Origin: an uncultured Clostridia bacterium
GTDB taxonomy: Bacteria; Bacillota; Clostridia; TANB77; CAG-508
Direction of reading: 5' to 3'
Length of the DNA stretch: 64,000 nucleotides
NCBI GenBank assembly: GCA_948875265.1
Contig: CAQRYF010000002.1
Location: 1 to 64,000 of the forward strand
The notes beneath the pieces were generated by a model. It did not search any database. It saw nothing but the letters and a program-made list of their open reading frames with translations, and was not told the DNA's origin. This document shows positions 37,231 to 46,458 of this stretch, one piece after another; the first letter of the stretch is position 1; each line of letters starts with the position of its first letter. The position numbers and the translations under genes are program-made.

Positions 37231-38277
37231 CTAAACTACCTCTTCAATGAATTTTTTCATAGCCATTTCTGGACTATATTTATAAGCTTCCTTAATACAG
37301 TTATATTTCATTTTTATTAGCTCATCCTGATTTTTATAAATTTCTATCAATTTATTCGCCACTTCTTCTGAATCTTTAATTTTAACTTTATAGCCAGTAA
37401 ATCCATCTTCTAAAATGTCAAAGTTATAATTCCAATTTGAAGCAATAACTGGTAATCCAGAGCAAAAAGCATCTATTATTGTTCCTGGAAATCCCTCACC
37501 TTTCCAATATGTTAAAAACAACATAATGTCATATTTCTTCAATGTAGTAATTGCCTCTTTCGAATTAACACATCCCCTATAGCAAATAAATTCAGGCAAA
37601 TCTTTTCTTATATTTTCAAATTCTTCTATATATTCTTTGTCAATCTCTCCATATATATCAAGTTCAAAAATATTAGATTTCATTTTTTCATTAGCAATCT
37701 TAATAGCTTGTATACTTTCTTCTATTCCTTTTGCTTTATTTACTCTTGAAAATGTGCATACTTTAATTTTATTTTTATTTGTATCATTTTTGATTTCTTT
37801 TTTTTCTATTGGTTTTACATTTTTAAAATTCGGAATTATTTCTACATTATTTATTCCGCGTTTCTGATATTCTTCTTCTATTTTTCCTGTTTCTACATAT
37901 ATTTTATTAACTTTCCTAGCCATTTTCTTTATGAATTTATTTTTATCAAAAATCTCGTATCTAGAACCACCAATAACAAAATCAAATATTTTCCTCTTAT
38001 AAAAAATATTAAAAAAATTAATAATTGGAAGTAATATGCAATACCCCCTACTTGATACAATAAGAATCACATTTTGACTATTCTTTATAATATTATAAGT
38101 TTTCATTATTATTTTTATCGGATTTCTATTATTTTTGTATGTATCAAATTTCAATGTTTCTTCTCCATAATATTGTTCTATATATTTGTTGATTTCTTTC
38201 GTCTTTACAGTTTGTCCATCCATTCTATTTCCATTTATACAAAAATGTCCTATTATTCCTATTTTTCTAGTTTTCAC
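37231..38277 (-). CDS. Glycosyltransferase family 4
   Basis: A 348-residue GT-B glycosyltransferase. It starts TRKIGIIGHFCINGNRMDGQT, an acceptor-side glycine motif. The donor domain has VCTFSRVNKAKGIEESIQA and LTYWKGEGFPGTIIDAFCSGLPVIA, a GT4 signature with the EX7E-like pair altered to one acidic residue plus Asp. It is distinct from the GT4 at 34827 and would add another sugar to the same repeat unit. A pale SD lies upstream; the gap to the polymerase is 18 bases. Confidence 0.85.
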   Translation of the reverse strand: MKTRKIGIIGHFCINGNRMDGQTVKTKEINKYIEQYYGEETLKFDTYKNNRNPIKIIMKTYNIIKNSQNVILIVSSRGYCILLPIINFFNIFYKRKIFDFVIGGSRYEIFDKNKFIKKMARKVNKIYVETGKIEEEYQKRGINNVEIIPNFKNVKPIEKKEIKNDTNKNKIKVCTFSRVNKAKGIEESIQAIKIANEKMKSNIFELDIYGEIDKEYIEEFENIRKDLPEFICYRGCVNSKEAITTLKKYDIMLFLTYWKGEGFPGTIIDAFCSGLPVIASNWNYNFDILEDGFTGYKVKIKDSEEVANKLIEIYKNQDELIKMKYNCIKEAYKYSPEMAMKKFIEEVV

Positions 38278-38311
38278 TTTTATCTCCTATTACCACTTTT
38301 TTTCGTAATCT

Positions 38312-39172
38312 TTATAATTTTAACATATTTCCTAATATTTTATTTCCCTCTTTACTATAATATGGAGCACAACAACAAGCTGGTGTAAAAGTTAATTCTC
38401 CAAAAATTATCTTTCCTTTGTCTTCATACAAATCTACTCTTACAAAAGGGAAATCACTAGATAGTTTTTCAGCATATTCAACCATCTTGGTTAAATTGTT
38501 TGGTTTTTCAATATCTTTAATAGAACTCCATTTTTTCTTTTCAAATTCTATTCTATTCCAATTCATATCATAATAACTTAACTTAAGCTTTTTATCTCTT
38601 TCTGAACAAACTAATATACACTCTGCTTTCCCATTGAAACAATATATTTTATAATCTAATGGCATTTCATCATTTTCATCACACAAATATTTTTCTGCTA
38701 TAATTCTAGGTTTTATTTTAGTATAATGTAATTCTTGTGTTGCATAACCATATTTTTCTTTCATCCAAGCATTTAATTTATTTTTTGTTTTCTCTATATT
38801 TAATTTTTTCTTATTTCTACATATAACATTATATGCACATCCATGTGTACACTTTAGTGCAAACTTTTCAGGAAGTGTTTCAAAATTTATTTTTTCTATG
38901 TCATCATAAACTCCATAAAATTCATTTAATATTTCTTTGCAACCTTTTTCTTTTACATATTGCCTGACAGCATATTTATCAGATAAAATTGATATTTTGT
39001 CTTTTTTATTATAATTTTCTAATTTCAATTTTGTCATTTTTTCGTTAAAATTTTTAGGATTCTTTAAATTCGGAATTTCTTTTGTTCTATATATGTATAA
39101 AATAATAGCACTAAACTTGGGGGATATCTTCGTTAATATTTCAAATATTCTTTTTCCTATTTTATTTATCAT
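38312..39172 (-). CDS. TupA-like ATP-grasp protein
   Basis: A 286-residue TupA-like ATP-grasp enzyme. Characteristic are NPKNFNEKMTKLKLENYNKK, LSDKYAVRQYVKEKG, LPEKFALKCTHGCAYN, and RVDLYEDKGKIIFGELTFTP, the last carrying metal ligands. The family is found in teichuronopeptide and capsule loci, where it is thought to attach an amino acid or similar group to sugar acids. With ugd in the cluster, the acceptor might be the glucuronate carboxylate. That is inference. Confidence 0.85.
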   Translation of the reverse strand: MINKIGKRIFEILTKISPKFSAIILYIYRTKEIPNLKNPKNFNEKMTKLKLENYNKKDKISILSDKYAVRQYVKEKGCKEILNEFYGVYDDIEKINFETLPEKFALKCTHGCAYNVICRNKKKLNIEKTKNKLNAWMKEKYGYATQELHYTKIKPRIIAEKYLCDENDEMPLDYKIYCFNGKAECILVCSERDKKLKLSYYDMNWNRIEFEKKKWSSIKDIEKPNNLTKMVEYAEKLSSDFPFVRVDLYEDKGKIIFGELTFTPACCCAPYYSKEGNKILGNMLKL

Positions 39173-39937
39173 TTATATTCTCCTTTTTATTGCATTAAAA
39201 CAATACCAACAAAAATTATAGAAACTGTAAAACACATTTAAATGTTCTACGTTTCTATATAAATTCCATGTTCTTTTTAATGCTTTTAGTTTATTTGCTG
39301 ATAAAGAATCATTTGTCCTTCTGTAATAAGATAACACTTCGTTTATTCCATAAGCACTATCAATTTGCTTTAAAACTTTCCACCATGTTGCAGTATCTTG
39401 ACCTCTTTTTACATTTGGCATTTGAATTAATTCTTTACCTAATTTATCAACATCAAAAACAACTGTTGAAGTCCATATTGTAGTATTTTTCAACGCTTGT
39501 TTATAATTTATCTTTTCTGGAACATTCACGATTTTTCCATTACCTTTTCCATTTTCATCTGCAAATTCATATCCTGTAAAACTAAATGCACAATATTTTT
39601 CTTGCATAAATTTTATTTGTTTTTCTAATTTTTCCTTATTCCATAAATCGTCAGCATCTAGAAAAGCTATATATTTTCCTTTTGCTTGTTCTATTCCAGT
39701 ATTTCTTGCTATCGCTGCTCCCGAATTATTTTCTAAATTAATTAGTTTTATTCTTTTATCTTTATTCTCATATTCCTCTATTACTTTTTTACTATTATCT
39801 ATTGAACAATCATTTATTAATAATAACTCCCAATTTTTATATGTTTGTTCTTTTACTGTTTTTATAGTCTCATTCATAAACTTTTCACTATTATACACTG
39901 GAACTATAATACTTACTAAATCCTCTTCCATTTTCAC
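39173..39937 (-). CDS. Glycosyltransferase family 2
   Basis: A 254-residue GT-A glycosyltransferase. It starts LVSIIVPVYNSEKFMNETI, has NDCSIDNSKKVIEEYE, and the metal-binding DDLW (AFLDADDLWNKEKLEKQ), followed by WTSTVVFD. The C-terminal 50 residues include a hydrophobic or amphipathic stretch that may sit on the membrane. It shares its start region closely with the sugar transferase stop (no gap), so it is coupled to it. It is probably the second enzyme of the repeat-unit pathway. Confidence 0.88.
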   Translation of the reverse strand: MKMEEDLVSIIVPVYNSEKFMNETIKTVKEQTYKNWELLLINDCSIDNSKKVIEEYENKDKRIKLINLENNSGAAIARNTGIEQAKGKYIAFLDADDLWNKEKLEKQIKFMQEKYCAFSFTGYEFADENGKGNGKIVNVPEKINYKQALKNTTIWTSTVVFDVDKLGKELIQMPNVKRGQDTATWWKVLKQIDSAYGINEVLSYYRRTNDSLSANKLKALKRTWNLYRNVEHLNVFYSFYNFCWYCFNAIKRRI

Positions 39938-40585
39938 CTATATAACTTCCTTATATGTATTTTCTTCTAAACTAATTTTCCTAGTTCTTAATTCTTTAAT
40001 CTCTTCTTTTATTCCATTTTCTGTTATTTCAGCATTCGCCTTAGAAAACACTGTCTTGATTGTTTCTAATATTAATTTAACATCTTGTTTAAAACTAATA
40101 TTGTCTACATATTGTAAATCATAATCTATCTTTTTAAATATATTAATTCCATTTCTTCCTCTCACTTGTGCTAATCCAGAAATTCCAGGTAAAACTTCAA
40201 CTCTTCTTTTTTGTTCTTCTGTAAACCATACATAGTATTCTGGTATCCATGGTCTTGGTCCTATAAAGCTCATTTCACCTTTTATTATATTAAATAATTG
40301 TGGCAATTCATCTAAGCTTGTCTTTCTTATAATTTTTCCAACTTTTGTAACCATTTCATCATGTGACAAATTACTATGTAATTCTTCTCTTTTTGTTTTC
40401 ATTGATCTAAATTTATATGTATCAAATTCTTTAAATCCTTTTCCCATTCTTCTAGATTTATATATAACTGGTCCACCATCTTCTAGTTTTATACAAACTG
40501 CAACAATTGCCATTAGAATTGCAAGAACAATTAATATCATAGTAGCTACTATAATATCTAATACTCTTTTTATCTTTACGTACAT
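39938..40585 (-). CDS. Initiating sugar-1-phosphate transferase (WcaJ/PglC-type)
   Basis: A 215-residue monotopic phosphoglycosyl transferase. The membrane hairpin is near 10-32 (IIVATMILIVLAILMAIVAV). Motifs follow: KSRRMGKGFKEFDTYKFRSM, RKTSLDELPQLFNIIKGEMSFIGPRPW and LPGISGLAQVRGRN. It moves a sugar-1-phosphate onto undecaprenyl phosphate, starting each repeat unit. It is the first gene of the main cluster, just after the promoter at 40679-40707. Confidence 0.93.
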   Translation of the reverse strand: MYVKIKRVLDIIVATMILIVLAILMAIVAVCIKLEDGGPVIYKSRRMGKGFKEFDTYKFRSMKTKREELHSNLSHDEMVTKVGKIIRKTSLDELPQLFNIIKGEMSFIGPRPWIPEYYVWFTEEQKRRVEVLPGISGLAQVRGRNGINIFKKIDYDLQYVDNISFKQDVKLILETIKTVFSKANAEITENGIKEEIKELRTRKISLEENTYKEVI

Positions 40586-40678
40586 TTTGACTTCCCCTTT
40601 TCTATGTGTTTTATAAATTTTGCTACTCCATTTAATTTCAAAATATAAACTTCATTCCTTATTATTACACACAAATTA

Positions 40679-40707
40679 ATTATACTCCTTTATGTCGCTT
40701 TATGCAA
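40679..40707 (-). promoter_or_regulatory. Sigma-A-like promoter of the exopolysaccharide operon
   Basis: Minus strand TTGCAT (40707-40702), 17-base spacer, TATAAT (40684-40679). It lies just after the VanZ terminator and about 95 bases before the first cluster gene. The leader has no clear riboswitch. Confidence 0.6.
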
Positions 40708-40755
40708 TACAATTTTACTTTTTTTTCGTCTTTTTGCTGTTAAAACATTTACATA

Positions 40756-40806
40756 AAATAAAGTACTATAACTACTTTCTATAAAAGTAGTTATAGTACT
40801 TTATTT
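40756..40806 (-). terminator. Very strong terminator after the VanZ gene
   Basis: 23-base perfect arms (40756-40778, 40784-40806) around a 5-base loop, with A and T runs on both flanks. It ends the LCP-VanZ transcript 10 bases past the VanZ stop codon and insulates the exopolysaccharide promoter. Confidence 0.85.
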
Positions 40807-40815
40807 TTAATATTC

Positions 40816-41298
40816 TTATTCTTTTATATCTATTTTATTTGTTGTCTTTTTATATATTTCTAACAATGTTAATAATACTAATATTCCCAATAACACTCCC
40901 ATCGCGTCTATTATAACATCTGTTATCTGACCAGACCTTCCTGGAATGAATAACTGATGAACTTCATCTGAAGTAGCATATAAAATCCCCATACACAAAC
41001 TAATTATAATTCTTATATTTTCTTTTAATTTATATGTACTTACAAATGACATTAGTAATAATCCCACCAATGTATAAATAGAAAAATGTGCTATCTTTCG
41101 AATAACAATCTCTGTTTTCTTAAAAATTTCCTCTTGATTTTGTATATCATCATAATTCATTTTTTCCAATATGAATTTTGTTATATTACTGCTCAATTCT
41201 CCTGATTTCTCTCCATTTTGGCTAGAAAAACCAAATATCATATAAAATGTCCCTAATAACAATATTAGTAATATTATCCTTAAAAAATTTATTTTCAT
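40816..41298 (-). CDS. VanZ family membrane protein
   Basis: A 160-residue membrane protein with four hydrophobic segments. The VanZ-type motifs are KIAHFSIYTLVGLLL near 70-84 and ATSDEVHQLFIPGRSGQITDVIIDAMG near 107-133. VanZ proteins raise tolerance to teicoplanin-like antibiotics or act in envelope biology in ways not understood. It follows the LCP gene by 10 bases on the same transcript. Confidence 0.88.
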   Translation of the reverse strand: MKINFLRIILLILLLGTFYMIFGFSSQNGEKSGELSSNITKFILEKMNYDDIQNQEEIFKKTEIVIRKIAHFSIYTLVGLLLMSFVSTYKLKENIRIIISLCMGILYATSDEVHQLFIPGRSGQITDVIIDAMGVLLGILVLLTLLEIYKKTTNKIDIKE

Positions 41299-41307
41299 TT
41301 TTCTCCT

Positions 41308-42300
41308 TTATTTAGCATATCCTGTCTTAGTAACAATACTATTACTTATTTGTTTTACTGTATCTGAAGGTATATAATTCTCTTCATTGAAAACTCTTTG
41401 ATGTAAATTTGTCACATTACTTTCTAAGGTAATTGGAATTCCATACCACCTGTCTAATGTTATTCCTTTTGTTTCATATGGCCATCCAATACTTTCTGTG
41501 ATTTTAAAGCTTGGTACATTTGGCATTAAACTAAACATTTCACTTGCAGATATATTTGTATATACTCTTGGCAATACTTGGTCAATAAAAACATTCAATT
41601 GGCTAATATTAAAAGTTTTTACTTTATTTGCAACAGCTGTTAACACATCTCTCATTCTTTCTGTCCTTTTATAATCTCCTCCTGTTGCATATCTAATTCT
41701 AGCATATGCTAATGCTTGTTCACCTGTTAAATTATATGTACCTGCTGTTGTAATTCCTGGTATATGTGATACTTCTTCTGAAGTAATAGTCATACGTATA
41801 CCACCTATACTATCTATAATTTCTTTTACAGCATCAAAATTAACTGTTACAAATTCCTTAATATTTAAATCTAAATTAGTATTTAAAGTCTTAATAGCAA
41901 GTGGAGCTTCACCATAAGAATAAGCATGTGTTATCTTGTCAAGTCCATGACCTTCAATTTGCACATAAGTATCTCTGTATACTGATACTAATTTAACCTC
42001 TTTTGTTTTATTATTAATACTTGCTATAATAATACAATCACTTCTATTTCCTTTATTATAATTGTCAGATCTCGAATCTATTCCAAATATAGCAATATTT
42101 CTATAATCTGCTAAGTTTTTTTCTACATCTGCTGAAACACTTAAATCATCTTCGTTTAAATCAACTTGTTGGATTTTTCCTAGTTTGCTATTAACAAACC
42201 AGAATGTTCCTCCTATAATAATGGCTAGAATTATTATTAATACTAATACAATAATTCCAAATGCTTTTAATCCCTTTTTTTGTTTTCTTTCTTTTGACAT
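41308..42300 (-). CDS. LytR-CpsA-Psr (LCP) family glycopolymer ligase
   Basis: A 330-residue LCP protein with a basic cytoplasmic start, one membrane segment (about 12-34) and an extracytoplasmic catalytic domain. It has FGIDSRSDN near 73-81, VSVYRDTYVQI, YGEAPLAIKTLN, the GGI motif, and RIRYATGGDYKRTERMRDVL. LCP enzymes attach capsule or teichoic polymers to peptidoglycan. It probably anchors the product of the exopolysaccharide cluster next door. Confidence 0.93.
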   Translation of the reverse strand: MSKERKQKKGLKAFGIIVLVLIIILAIIIGGTFWFVNSKLGKIQQVDLNEDDLSVSADVEKNLADYRNIAIFGIDSRSDNYNKGNRSDCIIIASINNKTKEVKLVSVYRDTYVQIEGHGLDKITHAYSYGEAPLAIKTLNTNLDLNIKEFVTVNFDAVKEIIDSIGGIRMTITSEEVSHIPGITTAGTYNLTGEQALAYARIRYATGGDYKRTERMRDVLTAVANKVKTFNISQLNVFIDQVLPRVYTNISASEMFSLMPNVPSFKITESIGWPYETKGITLDRWYGIPITLESNVTNLHQRVFNEENYIPSDTVKQISNSIVTKTGYAK

Positions 42301-42324
42301 TTTTTCACTCCTATATTTTCTTTT

Positions 42325-43095
42325 TTATTTTCCTGGTACTGCTAAAACAAGTTTATTATATTCGTTTAATTTAGCTTGGTCATAAAACATTATTTGTTTT
42401 CCTTTTAATATCCAAGATGATTTATTCTCGCTCAAAAAGTTTACAATATTGTTTAGATAATCAAATGATTCTGATATAGTTGTTTTTGCGTTTTCTAAAT
42501 CTGTTAGAGTATCATTCAATTCCTTCCCTGCTTGTTCATCAGTTGCTAACTGTTTGTATAATTCTTTATAATAATCACTTACTGATTTATCATCAATTGC
42601 TGATAATAACTTTTCTTCATTACATAATTCTATAAATTTATCAATATACTCTTCTCCAGTTTTTTTCATTTCAGCTATTTTTGCTTTTGTTTCTATAAAA
42701 TCTGGTCCATCATTTTTAATATTTTCTATTGAAACTATATTTTCTAATGTTTCTTCATCATATATATTTTCTGCTTCTTTAGCTAATGTTAAAGTTTCAT
42801 TTAAGTAATTCTTTAAAGTTTCTTCTACTACTGCATACCCACCTTTTGTTTTAATTCCCATGTCTATTTGAGCATCATTATTTATAGTTCCATCATCATT
42901 TACAATTTTTGTCGCAACTACTTTTTGTGTTTCTGTAGTTAATAATGCAACTTGTTGGCCATGATATGCAAAAAATCCAATTACTGCTATAGCAATAATT
43001 GCAACAACTACTATAATTCCTATTATAATTCCTTTATTACTCTTTTTATTTTTGTTTTCTTTTACCTCTACTTTTTCATCTTTTTCTTCTTTCAT
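42325..43095 (-). CDS. Membrane-anchored helical protein, function unknown
   Basis: A 256-residue protein. It has a Lys/Glu-rich cytoplasmic start (1-22), one membrane segment (about 25-47, GIIIGIIVVVAIIAIAVIGFF), and about 200 residues of helix outside the membrane with no cysteine pairs. The start is ATG at 43095, after GGGGGG. It is 24 bases upstream of the LCP gene, so it probably belongs to the same transcript and to envelope glycopolymer attachment. I do not recognise the family. Confidence 0.6.
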   Translation of the reverse strand: MKEEKDEKVEVKENKNKKSNKGIIIGIIVVVAIIAIAVIGFFAYHGQQVALLTTETQKVVATKIVNDDGTINNDAQIDMGIKTKGGYAVVEETLKNYLNETLTLAKEAENIYDEETLENIVSIENIKNDGPDFIETKAKIAEMKKTGEEYIDKFIELCNEEKLLSAIDDKSVSDYYKELYKQLATDEQAGKELNDTLTDLENAKTTISESFDYLNNIVNFLSENKSSWILKGKQIMFYDQAKLNEYNKLVLAVPGK

Positions 43096-43266
43096 AATAA
43101 CCCCCCTCATATAAAAATATTATTTCAGTTATTTTTCTTTAACTTTTTCATTTTTTATTATACTATTTTATACTTTTATTTACAAGTTTTTTAATAGATT
43201 TCATATAAAAATAAAGAAAGCACATAACTTTGCACTCTCCTTATTGTTTATCTATGTTTTATTAAA

Positions 43267-43854
43267 TTATCCTATTCTAGTAATTCCGTTTTCCTTTTCT
43301 AATCTAGCTATTTGATAAGAAAATTGTTTATGTTCAACATTATTTTGTAACATAAATTGATCTATCTTATAATTAATCTCTTTTCTAGTTCTTGTCTGTT
43401 CTCTTAATATTTGTGCCATATTGACATTAGTCATAACATCTAGTTTATCATTAATTTTCTTTATTTCTGTCTTTATATCATCAATTTCATTTACCTTTTC
43501 TTTTATAGCATCAATTTCGTTTACTTTCTCTTTTATATCATCAATTTGATTTACTTTTTCTTTTATGGCATCTATTTTGCTTACCTTTTCTTTTATGGCA
43601 TCAATTTGATTTACTTTTTCTTTTATGGCATCTATTTCATTTACTTTCTCTTTTATATCATCTATTTGATTTATTTTTTCTTTTATGGCATCTATTTCAT
43701 TTACTTTCTCTTCTATCGCATCTATTTTGCTTACCTTTTCTTTTATAGCATCTATTTCATTTACTTTCTCTTCTATTGTATCTATTTTGCTTACTTTCTC
43801 TTTTACATCAGTAAATTCTGCTTGCATTTTATCCCATAATTCATCTATTTGCAT
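43267..43854 (-). CDS. Decapeptide-repeat coiled-coil protein
   Basis: A 195-residue protein. The middle (about 20-135) is made of about eleven copies of a ten-residue unit of the form xIDxIxEKVx, encoded by a 30-bp DNA repeat. The C-terminal 60 residues are unique (NMAQILREQTRTRKEI). The periodic Ile/Val spacing suggests a long coiled coil or amphipathic rod. There is no signal peptide, so it should be cytoplasmic. The start after AGGAGGT was chosen. No family is assigned. Repeat number may vary between strains. Confidence 0.65.
   Translation of the reverse strand: MQIDELWDKMQAEFTDVKEKVSKIDTIEEKVNEIDAIKEKVSKIDAIEEKVNEIDAIKEKINQIDDIKEKVNEIDAIKEKVNQIDAIKEKVSKIDAIKEKVNQIDDIKEKVNEIDAIKEKVNEIDDIKTEIKKINDKLDVMTNVNMAQILREQTRTRKEINYKIDQFMLQNNVEHKQFSYQIARLEKENGITRIG
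43470..43800 (-). repeat. 30-bp tandem repeat inside the coiled-coil gene
   Basis: About eleven tandem 30-bp units, each encoding ten residues, with scattered third-base differences. Since the unit length is a multiple of three, gain or loss of copies keeps the frame. Confidence 0.8.
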
Positions 43855-43993
43855 ATACATTACCTCCTTTTTTGAAATTTATATATAAGTTACTATAATT
43901 CTCTCATATAATGAATTAAAAATATTTTTGATTTAAAATAGTTAGAATAAAATAATATTAGAAATAAAATTTATCTAAATATTTTACATTAAT

Positions 43994-44044
43994 AAAAACA
44001 TAGATAAACTATGCACATATATTAACATGTCTATCTATGTTTTT
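43994..44044 (-). terminator. Terminator about 90 bases past argS
   Basis: 13-bp perfect stem AAAAACATAGATA/TATCTATGTTTTT (43994-44006, 44032-44044) with a T tract on the minus strand. The 43861-44136 spacer holds nothing else recognisable. Confidence 0.7.
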
Positions 44045-44136
44045 CAAATCTATATTTTACCATTTTTATATAAATTTTATCTATTTCCTTCGTTTTATTT
44101 CCTTTTTCTTCCTTTTTTTAATTAATTTATAAATTT

Positions 44137-45846
44137 TTACATTTTATTTGGCATTTCTATTCCAAGTAACTCTGCTCCAATTTTTAGTATTTTTCCTACT
44201 GCATATGTTAAATATATTCTAGCATTTTGTATATCTATATCTTCTACAATTATTTTATTTTCATTATAAAAACTACTAAAAGCTTTCGCCAAATCTATTA
44301 AATATCTAGAAAGAATTGATGGTTCTTCTTTTTTAGTAACTTGAATTAAAGTATCTTCAAAATCATATAATAGTCTTATTACTTTTTGTGAATATTCATC
44401 TAACAATGCTTCTACTTTTACCTCAAATATTTCAGGTGTCTTTTCTACTCTTTCCAAAACACTTTTTGTACGTACATATGTATATTGAATATATGGTCCA
44501 GTTTCTCCTTGAAAGTTTAATATTTGATTCCAGTCAAATATTTCATCTTTAACCCTACTATTAGCCAAATCATTAAATATTACTGCTCCAATTCCAACTT
44601 TTTTTGCAACTTCTTCTTTATTCTCTAATTCTGGATTTTTTTGTTCTATAATTTCTTCTGCTCTTTGTATAGCTTCATTTAATAAATCTTCTAATTTTAC
44701 TATATTACCTTCCCTTGTTGACATTTTACCTGTTGGTAATAACACCATTCCAAATGATATGTGATTTAATCCTTTTATATATTTTTCATCTAATCCCAAT
44801 AATTTCGCTACTTCAAATACTTGCTTAAAATGTAAAACTTGTTCATATGAAGTTACATATAAGGCTTTATCAAAATCGTATGTTCTTGCCCTATACATAA
44901 TTGCTGCTAAATCTCTTGTAGCATAAGTAGTTGATCCATTTGTTTTTTCTATTATACATGGTGTATTTATTCCGCTTTCTTCTAAATCTATAACTCTTGC
45001 ACCTTGTGATTCTACTAATTTACCTGTACTTTCTAAAATATCTATTATTTCAGGCATTTTATCAGAATAAAAAGCTTCTCCATTCCATGAATCAAACTTA
45101 CTTCCTAATAAATCATAAACTTTTTGAAATTCTTTTAAACTTAAATCTCTAAATCTTTTCCAGATTTCAACACAATATGAATCTCCATCTTCTAATTTCT
45201 TAAAATTATTTCTACATGCTTCTAATACTTCTTCATCTTCTTTACAAAGATTATTTATTCTAATATATATTTTTGTTAATTCATTTATTGGATCTTTTTC
45301 AATATCATATTCTTGTCCCCATAATTTGTATCCTTCAATTAGTTTTCCAAATTGTGTTCCATAGTCTCCTAAATGATTTACGCCTATCACATTATATCCT
45401 AGATGTTTATATATATTATACAAAGCTCCTCCAATTACTGTTGAACGTAAGTGTCCAATATGAAATGGTTTTGCAATATTAGGTGCTGAATAATCAATTA
45501 CAATATTTTTTCCATTTCCTAAGCTTGATTTTCCATAATCTTCACTATTAGCTACTTCACCTAATACTTCTTTAGTCATTAAACTTTTATTAACATAGAA
45601 ATTTAAATATCCACCTGCTATATCTATTTTTTCTATTATATTTTCATCTATTTGGATATTTTCTTTTATTTCACTTGCTATAACTTGTGGTGCCTTTTTT
45701 AGCTCTTTTGCTAATCTAAAACACGGAAATGCATAATCTCCATTATTAGAATCTTTTGGTGTTTCTATATATGTTTCTAATTCTTTTTCATTCAAATTTG
45801 TTTCTTTAGCTATAACTTTAGCTATTTCTTGTTTAAAATTTATCAT
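44137..45846 (-). CDS. argS: Arginyl-tRNA synthetase
   Basis: A 569-residue class I synthetase charging tRNA-Arg. The N-terminal Add-1 domain precedes the signature PFHIGHLRST (near 113-122). A lysine-bearing KMSTREGN loop lies near 380-387 and the DALR anticodon-binding domain is at the end (LLDEYSQKVIRLLYDFE). Length is normal. The enzyme is of interest because CGG, normally an Arg codon, seems unread here. Nothing unusual is visible in this protein. A nucleotidyltransferase gene lies 25 bases upstream. Confidence 0.97.
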   Translation of the reverse strand: MINFKQEIAKVIAKETNLNEKELETYIETPKDSNNGDYAFPCFRLAKELKKAPQVIASEIKENIQIDENIIEKIDIAGGYLNFYVNKSLMTKEVLGEVANSEDYGKSSLGNGKNIVIDYSAPNIAKPFHIGHLRSTVIGGALYNIYKHLGYNVIGVNHLGDYGTQFGKLIEGYKLWGQEYDIEKDPINELTKIYIRINNLCKEDEEVLEACRNNFKKLEDGDSYCVEIWKRFRDLSLKEFQKVYDLLGSKFDSWNGEAFYSDKMPEIIDILESTGKLVESQGARVIDLEESGINTPCIIEKTNGSTTYATRDLAAIMYRARTYDFDKALYVTSYEQVLHFKQVFEVAKLLGLDEKYIKGLNHISFGMVLLPTGKMSTREGNIVKLEDLLNEAIQRAEEIIEQKNPELENKEEVAKKVGIGAVIFNDLANSRVKDEIFDWNQILNFQGETGPYIQYTYVRTKSVLERVEKTPEIFEVKVEALLDEYSQKVIRLLYDFEDTLIQVTKKEEPSILSRYLIDLAKAFSSFYNENKIIVEDIDIQNARIYLTYAVGKILKIGAELLGIEMPNKM

Positions 45847-45871
45847 ACTTTCCTCCTATTATTTATATTTT

Positions 45872-46240
45872 CTATTTAAACCATCTATTTATACTTTCGT
45901 TTAATTCTAAATATTCTCTATACATATCTAACTTATATAATTCGAATTTAAACTCATTTTCACAATAAATTGTTTTTCCATTAATTAATATTTCATACCT
46001 AAGTCCATCTCCTATATTATTTAAGTCAATCAAATCCACTTCTATATTTATTATATCTTCTAGTTCTTGAGACAAGTAAAATAATTCTTTCTTATTTATT
46101 TCTCTTTTTGGCTTTATGGCAATATCAATGTCATTTTCTTTATTTTGTGTACCTCTTGCATAACTTCCGAATAATACGATTGCTTCACATTCAATTTTTT
46201 CTAAAATTACTTTTTTTAATTTTTCTAACTTTTCATCCAT
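45872..46240 (-). CDS. MNT-type nucleotidyltransferase domain protein
   Basis: A 122-residue single-domain nucleotidyltransferase. The active-site loop is FGSYARGTQNKENDIDIAI (near 25-43), with Gly-Ser and both metal aspartates of the DxD pair, and a third acid in VDLIDL. Such small proteins are often the MntA half of HEPT/MntA toxin-antitoxin pairs, which AMPylate the toxin, but no HEPT gene is adjacent. It could act alone. The gap to argS is 25 bases. Confidence 0.75.
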   Translation of the reverse strand: MDEKLEKLKKVILEKIECEAIVLFGSYARGTQNKENDIDIAIKPKREINKKELFYLSQELEDIINIEVDLIDLNNIGDGLRYEILINGKTIYCENEFKFELYKLDMYREYLELNESINRWFK

Positions 46241-46386
46241 AAAACCTCTCCCTTTTTACTTTTCTATTATATTACAAATTGTCTGTTTTTACAATAGCAA
46301 GAGAACAATAAAATTATCAAAGTAAAATTGCGTTCAAAGTATTTATATTATAATAAATTTTAAAAAACACTCTTATAATATAATCA

Positions 46387-46424
46387 AAAGCGAAAATATA
46401 TTATTTATTTTATATTTTCGCTTT
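46387..46424 (-). terminator. Terminator after the helicase operon
   Basis: 14-bp perfect arms (46387-46400, 46411-46424) built around AAAGCGAAAATATA, 35 bases past the stop codon of the small gene at 46459. The tail on the minus strand is only moderately T-rich. Confidence 0.6.
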
Positions 46425-46458
46425 CTTCATATTTAGTGTTTATTTTGTCATTGTCTTC

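Noticed and set aside
43470..43800. CRISPR array
   Set aside because: The 30-bp units are contiguous with no spacers and are translated in frame as a decapeptide repeat; no cas genes are present.
45872..46240. HEPT/MntA toxin-antitoxin pair
   Set aside because: Only the nucleotidyltransferase half is present. Neighbours are argS and a noncoding gap, and no HEPT-like gene is adjacent.
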